In this document: positions 14,948 through 19,023 of the stretch, piece by piece
Layout: each line of letters starts with the position of its first letter
Position numbering within the stretch: position 1 is the stretch's first letter
Source: CAVSWN01 sp046728115
GTDB lineage: Bacteria; Acidobacteriota; Vicinamibacteria; Vicinamibacterales; CAVVIG01
Length of the DNA: 19,023 nt
Direction of reading: 5' to 3'
Assembly (NCBI GenBank): GCA_046728115.1
Contig: JBKPDW010000409.1
Span: 1 to 19,023 of the forward strand
The notes under the pieces: generated by a model
Seen by the model: the letters and a program-made list of their open reading frames with translations, nothing else
Databases searched by the model: none
Told to the model about the DNA's origin: nothing
Translations under genes and position numbers: made by a program

Positions 14948-15886
14948 CTAATGAGTCTTCCAGACCCGGACTTCCCCTTCGTAGGGATCGAATGTGTCGA
15001 TCTCTTTTGGAAAGATGCTGCGAATGGCGACTTCCTCGGACGCAAGCGCGACGAGGTCCGCGCTCTCGTACAACACCATCGGCTTGGCGGCCATCACGTC
15101 TTTGGCCATCCCCAGGCTGTCCGACGTCGCCACGACGTACGTGAACACGCCGTCCAACTCCTCGACTGAGTCGCGCATGGCTTGTTCGAGCGTCGCGCCC
15201 CGCGTCACCTTGTCGGCCAGGTACACCGCGATCAGCTCGGAATCGCAGTTGGACATGAACCGGTGCCCGCGCCGCTCCAGGGCACGCCGCCCGACCCAGT
15301 AATTCGTCAGCTGCCCGTTGTGCACGACGGAAACGTCGGCGAACGGATATGCCCAGAACGGGTGCGCGGATCGGATATCGACGTCGGACTCCGTCGCCAT
15401 GCGCGTGTGCCCAATCGCGTGGGTGCCTCGGAACCCGGTCAGGCTGTACTGGCCGGCGACCTGCGGCGCTATCCCGAGGTCCTTGATCAACTCGAGGCCA
15501 GATCCGAGCGACAGGATTTCCACGCCTTCCACGTCCTCGACGTAGTCCGCCAGCTTCCGATTGTCGCCGGAGTAGATGAGCCGATATCGATATGCGTACT
15601 CGGTCGCCGGCACCGCGTCGAGGATCCTTCCGCCGAGCTCGGTGATCCGCCGATCGACTTCGGCGCGCCGCTCCGGCAGCTTCTTGTGGATGTCGAACCC
15701 CTTCCGCGTTTCTTCTTGCTCGGCGAGCTTGAGGCGCATGATCAGCTCGCCGGGCTGCGGCTCGCCGTACAGCGCAAAGCCAGTCGAGTCGGGACCGCGG
15801 TGCTTCAGCGCTTCGAGCATCGACGTCATTTCCTCGCCGATTGCGCCGCTCTTGCCGCGATGAATCAGTCCTGCAATGCCGCACAT
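14948..15886 (-). CDS. glxB: Class II glutamine amidotransferase, GlxB / N-methylglutamate synthase MgsA-like
   Basis: The product is 312 aa. The start is fixed by the catalytic Cys2 in MCGIAG, which must follow the initiator Met, and by AGGGAG (complement of 15894-15899) seven bases before ATG 15886; that site overlaps the stop of the preceding ligase gene. N-terminal-nucleophile hydrolase motifs are HRGPDSTG (Arg30), HTRMAT (Arg162), VHNGQLTN (Asn190, Gly191) and SNCDSE (Asp215). About 100 residues between the first two motifs are longer than in purine amidotransferases, as in GlxB proteins. The domain hydrolyses an amide (glutamine, or gamma-glutamylmethylamide if the pathway reading is right) and passes ammonia or methylamine to the FMN subunit. 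No synthetase or isomerase domain is attached, so it is not PurF, AsnB or GlmS. Confidence 0.88.
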   Translation of the reverse strand: MCGIAGLIHRGKSGAIGEEMTSMLEALKHRGPDSTGFALYGEPQPGELIMRLKLAEQEETRKGFDIHKKLPERRAEVDRRITELGGRILDAVPATEYAYRYRLIYSGDNRKLADYVEDVEGVEILSLGSGLELIKDLGIAPQVAGQYSLTGFRGTHAIGHTRMATESDVDIRSAHPFWAYPFADVSVVHNGQLTNYWVGRRALERRGHRFMSNCDSELIAVYLADKVTRGATLEQAMRDSVEELDGVFTYVVATSDSLGMAKDVMAAKPMVLYESADLVALASEEVAIRSIFPKEIDTFDPYEGEVRVWKTH

Positions 15887-15893
15887 ACCAAAA

Positions 15894-15899
15894 CTCCCT
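15894..15899 (-). promoter_or_regulatory. Ribosome binding site overlapping the preceding stop codon
   Basis: The minus strand reads AGGGAG, seven bases before the amidotransferase ATG at 15886, and shares bases with the TAG stop (15898-15900) of the ligase gene. This supports both the short gene start and operon co-translation. Confidence 0.65.
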
Positions 15900-17382
15900 A
15901 GGGCAAGTAGTCGAGATACATCTCGGTGTCCCAGTCGGTCACCGTCGCCATGAACTTTTCCCACTCGTCGCGCTTGTAGTGCATGAATACCCGATACATC
16001 TCGTCGGGCAGCGCGCTCTTGATCACCTCGTCGCGATCCAGCGCGTTGAGCGCCTCGCCGAGCGACATCGGCAGCTTCTTGACCTTCTTGCCCGCTTCCA
16101 TCGCCTGGTAGATGTTGCGCTCTTCCGGCTCGCCGGGATCGAGCTTGCGCCGAATGCCGTCGTCGAACGCCCGCAACAGCGCCGCTGCCATCAAGTACGG
16201 ATTCACCGTGGCGTCGACGGATCGGTATTCGAAGCGCCCCGGGGCTGAAATGCGCAGCGCGCATGTTCGATTCTGATAGCCCCAGTCGGCGAACACCGGC
16301 GCCCAGAAGCCCGTGTCCCACAGACGGCGGTACGAGTTGACCGTCGGCGAACCGATCGCGGTCAACGCGGCGACGTGCTCGATGACGCCGCCGATGCAGT
16401 TCAACCCGATCGGGCCGGGCTTTTCCTCGCCCGGCAGCGGCATGAACGTGTTTTCGCCGCCTTTCCGGTGCACGAAGCTGCCCGGGAGGCCGGGCAGCGG
16501 ATCCTGTCCGAGGCTGTTCACCTCGTCTTCACCACCGTTCCATAACGACAGGTTGTGATGGCAGCCCGACGCCGAGACGCCCATGAACGGCTTCGTCATG
16601 AAGCAGGCGATCAGGTTGTATTCGCGGGCGACCTGCGCGCAGATCTGTCGATAGGTCGTGAGCCGATCGCACGTCCGCAGCGCGTCGTCGAACGTGAAGT
16701 TCAATTCGAGCTGGCCGGGCGAGTCCTCGTGATCGCCCTGAATGATGTCGAGGCCCATCGCGCGCGAGTACTCCAGCACGCGCAGAACAACCGGGCGCAG
16801 CGCCTCGAATTGATCGATGTGGTAGCAGAACGGCTTGGTCGCGCCACCGGCCGGCTTCCCCGCATCGTCTTTCTTCAGCCACATCATCTCCGGCTCGGTG
16901 CCGTGGCGCAGATGCAGCCCCCTGTGCGCCTTCTGGAACTCGTCGTGAAGGATGCGCAGGTTGCCCCGGCAGTCAGACGTCAGATGGCCGCCGGGGTTGA
17001 CGTGCTCTTCGCGGTTGCGGAAGCACGTGCAAAACACCCGCGCTACTCGCTTTTCCCACGGCAGCTGGACCAGCGTCTCGGGATCGGGGATCCCAACCAG
17101 CTCGGACGCTTCAGGACCGTAGCCGATGTAGTTCTTGTGCCGATCGACGAACAGATTCGCCGTCGAGCCATACACCAACTGGAACCCGCGCGAGCAGATC
17201 GATTCCCAGTGATCGGCCGGTACGCCCTTGCCGACGATGCGACCGGTGACTGAGACGAACTGGTAGTAGATGTATTGAATGCCGAGGCGATCGATCAGCT
17301 CGCGTCCCTGGGCAACGAGGTCGCTTCGCCCGTCGGCGGCGACGTGCGCCTCCAGGTCTGTCATCGTCCTGACCGTACTCAT
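15898..17382 (-). CDS. Glutamine-synthetase-family ligase, candidate gamma-glutamylmethylamide synthetase (GmaS) / GlnT-like
   Basis: The product is 494 aa, longer than the 430-450 aa I associate with GmaS/GlnT. All the main glutamine-synthetase motifs are present: Glu163/Glu165 in GTEPEM, Glu219/Glu226 in HEDSPGQLE, SGCHHNLSLW (His275/His276), NSYRRL (349-354), NRTCALR and FEYRSVDATVNPYL (Glu385, Arg387). It should activate glutamate gamma-carboxylate with ATP and join an amine. With the split glutamate-synthase genes directly downstream, methylamine or another small amine is the likely acceptor (inference); ammonia cannot be excluded. ATG 17382 has no clear ribosome binding site. An in-frame ATG at 17364 has AGGA three bases upstream and may be the true start, giving 488 aa. 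It is the first gene of the eight-gene operon, 173 bp after the formate-THF ligase gene. The next gene begins 11 bp after the stop. Confidence 0.82.
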   Translation of the reverse strand: MSTVRTMTDLEAHVAADGRSDLVAQGRELIDRLGIQYIYYQFVSVTGRIVGKGVPADHWESICSRGFQLVYGSTANLFVDRHKNYIGYGPEASELVGIPDPETLVQLPWEKRVARVFCTCFRNREEHVNPGGHLTSDCRGNLRILHDEFQKAHRGLHLRHGTEPEMMWLKKDDAGKPAGGATKPFCYHIDQFEALRPVVLRVLEYSRAMGLDIIQGDHEDSPGQLELNFTFDDALRTCDRLTTYRQICAQVAREYNLIACFMTKPFMGVSASGCHHNLSLWNGGEDEVNSLGQDPLPGLPGSFVHRKGGENTFMPLPGEEKPGPIGLNCIGGVIEHVAALTAIGSPTVNSYRRLWDTGFWAPVFADWGYQNRTCALRISAPGRFEYRSVDATVNPYLMAAALLRAFDDGIRRKLDPGEPEERNIYQAMEAGKKVKKLPMSLGEALNALDRDEVIKSALPDEMYRVFMHYKRDEWEKFMATVTDWDTEMYLDYLP

Positions 17383-17432
17383 CGGTTTGAGCCCATGAAA
17401 TGGCGTGGAAACTGGCGTGTTCCGGCCCGATT

Positions 17433-17462
17433 ATTATGTGCCGTTTGCGACGGCGCACGCAA
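17433..17462 (-). promoter_or_regulatory. Possible sigma-70-like promoter for the amine/C1 operon
   Basis: The 173-bp gap between the formate-THF ligase stop and the ligase start holds, on the minus strand, TTGCGT (17457-17462), 18 bases, then CATAAT (17433-17438) in an AT-rich patch. A short hairpin (GTG..CCGT / ACGG.CAC) fills the spacer. The -10 matches 5 of 6 consensus bases and the -35 only 3 of 6. No terminator with a T-tract was seen after the upstream gene, so read-through is also possible. Confidence 0.3.
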
Positions 17463-17555
17463 AATCTTCTCAAGCCTTATCAAAAGTCCTCAACGTCGGA
17501 ACGACTGGAAGAACCAACCGCAATGGATGTTCGACATCGTGGCAAGTGCTTCTGA

Positions 17556-19023
17556 TTAGAACAGCCCGACGGTCTGGCCGTCCGCGTCGATGTCGATCGA
17601 TTGGGCGCTCGGCTCCTTGGGCAATCCGGGCATCGTCATGATGTCGCCGGCATATGCGACCACGAATCCGGCGCCGGCCGCGAGCTTGGTATCGCGGACG
17701 TGGACGTGAAATCCACGGGGTTTCCCGATCCGCTTCGGGTCGTCGGACAACGAGCTCTGTGTTTTGGCGACGCAGATCGGAAGGCTGCGGTACCCGAGCG
17801 CCTCGTAGCGAGCGAGCTTCGCGGCCGCGGCCGGCGCTAGCGTCACCCCGTCGGCGCCGTACATCGCGCGCGCGATCACGTCCAGCTTGAGATCGAGGCT
17901 CATATCGTCGGGGTACAGGTACTGAAGGTGGGACGAGGGGCAGTCCTTCAGAAGATCGAGCACGGCCTGCCCAACCTCGATCCCCCCGGCGCCGCCCAGC
18001 TCCCAGACGCGCGAGACGCGCGCTGGCACGTGCGCGGTTTGACAATGCTCCATGACCGCTGCGACTTCGGCGTCGGTGTCGCGGCTGAAATGATTCAGGA
18101 CCACGACGGCCGGCACACCGAACTGCTTGACGTTCTCGATGTGCTTGTCGAGATTCTCGAGCCCGCGCCGCACGGCCGATTGGTTTTCGGCGTCGAGATC
18201 GTGTTTTTCCACACCGCCGTGCATCTTGAGGGCCCGCACTGTCGCGACGATGACCGCCGCAGAGGGCGCGAGCCTGCCGATGCGGCACTTGATATCGAAA
18301 AACTTTTCCGCGCCCAGATCGCTGCCGAACCCAGCCTCGGTCACGACAACGTCCGCGTACTTCAACGCCATGCGCGTCGCGATCAGGCTGTTGCAGCCGT
18401 GCGCGATGTTTCCGAAGGGGCCGCCGTGGACAAACGCCGGCGTGCCTTCGAGCGTTTGGACGAGATTCGGTTTGATCGCGTCCTTGAGCAGGACTGTCAG
18501 GGCGCCCGCCGCCTTCAAGTCGCCCGCGGTGACGTAGCGCTGATCCGACGTTTCGCCCACGACGACGCGCGCCAGTCGCGACCGCAGATCGTGGAGATCG
18601 CCGGCGAGACAGAGGATCGCCATGATCTCGGATGCGACAGTGATCTCGAAGCCCGACTCCCGCGGAATCCCACTCGAGGGACCACCCAACCCGATCACGG
18701 CCGTTCGCAGCGCGCGATCGTTCATGTCCAGCACGCGCTTCCACAGAATGCGGCGGGGATCGAGCCCGTGGCCGTTGCCGTGAAACAGGTGATTGTCGAT
18801 GACGGCCGCGAGCAGATTGTGCGCGGCGGTGACCGCGTGCAGATCGCCCGTGAAGTGGAGGTTGATGTCCTCCATCGGGACGACCTGCGCGTGACCGCCG
18901 CCCGCCGCCCCGCCTTTGACGCCGAAGCAGGGGCCGAGCGACGGTTCGCGGACGGCGACCATCGATTTCTTGCCAAGCCGGCGGAACGCGTCGCCGAGAC
19001 CGACTGTGGTCGTCGTCTTGCCC
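17556..19023 (-). CDS. fhs: Formate-tetrahydrofolate ligase (10-formyl-THF synthetase), 5' end cut by window edge
   Basis: 488 codons are visible. The frame stays open past the in-window ATG at 18962 and reads GKTTTTVGLGDAFRRLGKKS at the edge, the second half of the family's ATP-binding loop. The gene therefore starts outside the window, and about 65 residues are missing from a usual length near 555. Signature motifs follow: REPSLGPCFGVKGGAAGGG, QVVPMEDINLHFTGD, AAVIDNH, FVHGGPFGNIAHGCNS, VVTEAGFGSDLGAEKF and YAGDIMTMPGLP near the C-terminus. It joins formate to tetrahydrofolate with ATP, giving 10-formyl-THF in the cytoplasm. Upstream of a methylated-amine-like operon it could recapture formate derived from methyl-group oxidation, or feed biosynthesis. 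It is on the same strand as that operon but 173 bp away, so it may be a separate unit. Confidence 0.97.
   Translation of the reverse strand, partial: GKTTTTVGLGDAFRRLGKKSMVAVREPSLGPCFGVKGGAAGGGHAQVVPMEDINLHFTGDLHAVTAAHNLLAAVIDNHLFHGNGHGLDPRRILWKRVLDMNDRALRTAVIGLGGPSSGIPRESGFEITVASEIMAILCLAGDLHDLRSRLARVVVGETSDQRYVTAGDLKAAGALTVLLKDAIKPNLVQTLEGTPAFVHGGPFGNIAHGCNSLIATRMALKYADVVVTEAGFGSDLGAEKFFDIKCRIGRLAPSAAVIVATVRALKMHGGVEKHDLDAENQSAVRRGLENLDKHIENVKQFGVPAVVVLNHFSRDTDAEVAAVMEHCQTAHVPARVSRVWELGGAGGIEVGQAVLDLLKDCPSSHLQYLYPDDMSLDLKLDVIARAMYGADGVTLAPAAAAKLARYEALGYRSLPICVAKTQSSLSDDPKRIGKPRGFHVHVRDTKLAAGAGFVVAYAGDIMTMPGLPKEPSAQSIDIDADGQTVGLF

Noticed and set aside
14946..15884. Upstream extension of the GXGXG protein
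   Set aside because: It is a shadow frame of the amidotransferase gene. The real start follows that gene's stop by two bases.
14948..15886. Asparagine synthetase, PurF or GlmS
   Set aside because: Only the amidotransferase domain is present, and neighbours are the other two glutamate-synthase domains.
15887..16321. Upstream extension of the amidotransferase
   Set aside because: The catalytic Cys must be residue 2, so translation begins at ATG 15886.
17383..17555. Riboswitch or glnA-type RNA leader before the ligase
   Set aside because: Only one short hairpin was found, with no conserved riboswitch core that I could recognise.
1..19023. CRISPR array, tRNA, rRNA, insertion sequence or prophage
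   Set aside because: No long spaced repeats, cloverleaf-like sequences, rRNA-like stretches, transposase or phage motifs were seen on reading both strands.

Overview
The window is GC-rich, densely coded bacterial chromosome. The taxonomic guess is Acidobacteriota (Vicinamibacteria-like) and is inference only. It rests on an Oar-type TonB receptor with an N-terminal carboxypeptidase-regulatory-like domain beside PQQ propeller enzymes, secreted proteins of the same flavour, and high GC3. No rRNA, tRNA, CRISPR array, insertion sequence or phage gene was seen.

Layout. (1) 1-324 is an upstream gap. It may hold the last 47 codons of a preceding gene (2-145) and carries a 16-bp dyad. (2) 325-4839, plus strand: three exported proteins in close order. 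They are a Tat-exported FAD amine dehydrogenase of the spermidine-dehydrogenase type, a quinohaemoprotein with an N-terminal cytochrome c domain and a PQQ propeller, and a small NTF2/SnoaL-like protein. (3) 4840-4900: a hairpin between convergent operons. (4) 9753-4901, minus strand: a quinoprotein (glucose/alcohol-dehydrogenase-type) followed by a TonB-dependent receptor. (5) 17382-9841, minus strand: eight closely spaced genes with an intrinsic-terminator-like hairpin after the last. In order they are a glutamine-synthetase-family ligase, a class II glutamine amidotransferase, a GXGXG protein, an FMN/Fe-S glutamate-synthase domain protein, a 125-aa orphan, a sarcosine-oxidase-beta-like FAD protein, a 201-aa orphan and a DinB-fold protein. 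(6) 19023-17556, minus strand: formate-tetrahydrofolate ligase, cut by the right edge.

How it fits together. The ligase plus the split glutamate-synthase trio is the layout of the gamma-glutamylmethylamide / N-methylglutamate route (GmaS, MgsABC), or of the related glnT-glxBCD genes. The SoxB/MgdA-like flavoprotein next door is what that route uses to oxidise N-methylglutamate. The folate-binding alpha subunit, the zinc-binding delta subunit and the gamma subunit of the canonical four-subunit dehydrogenase are not visible. Two conserved-looking orphan proteins occupy their places, flanking the FAD gene, and a DinB protein closes the operon. Formate-THF ligase upstream supplies a C1-folate link. 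The leading hypothesis is a reduced or variant N-methylated-amine pathway. The periplasmic spermidine-dehydrogenase-like and PQQ enzymes suggest a wider amine/alcohol oxidation neighbourhood. Substrates cannot be read from sequence alone.
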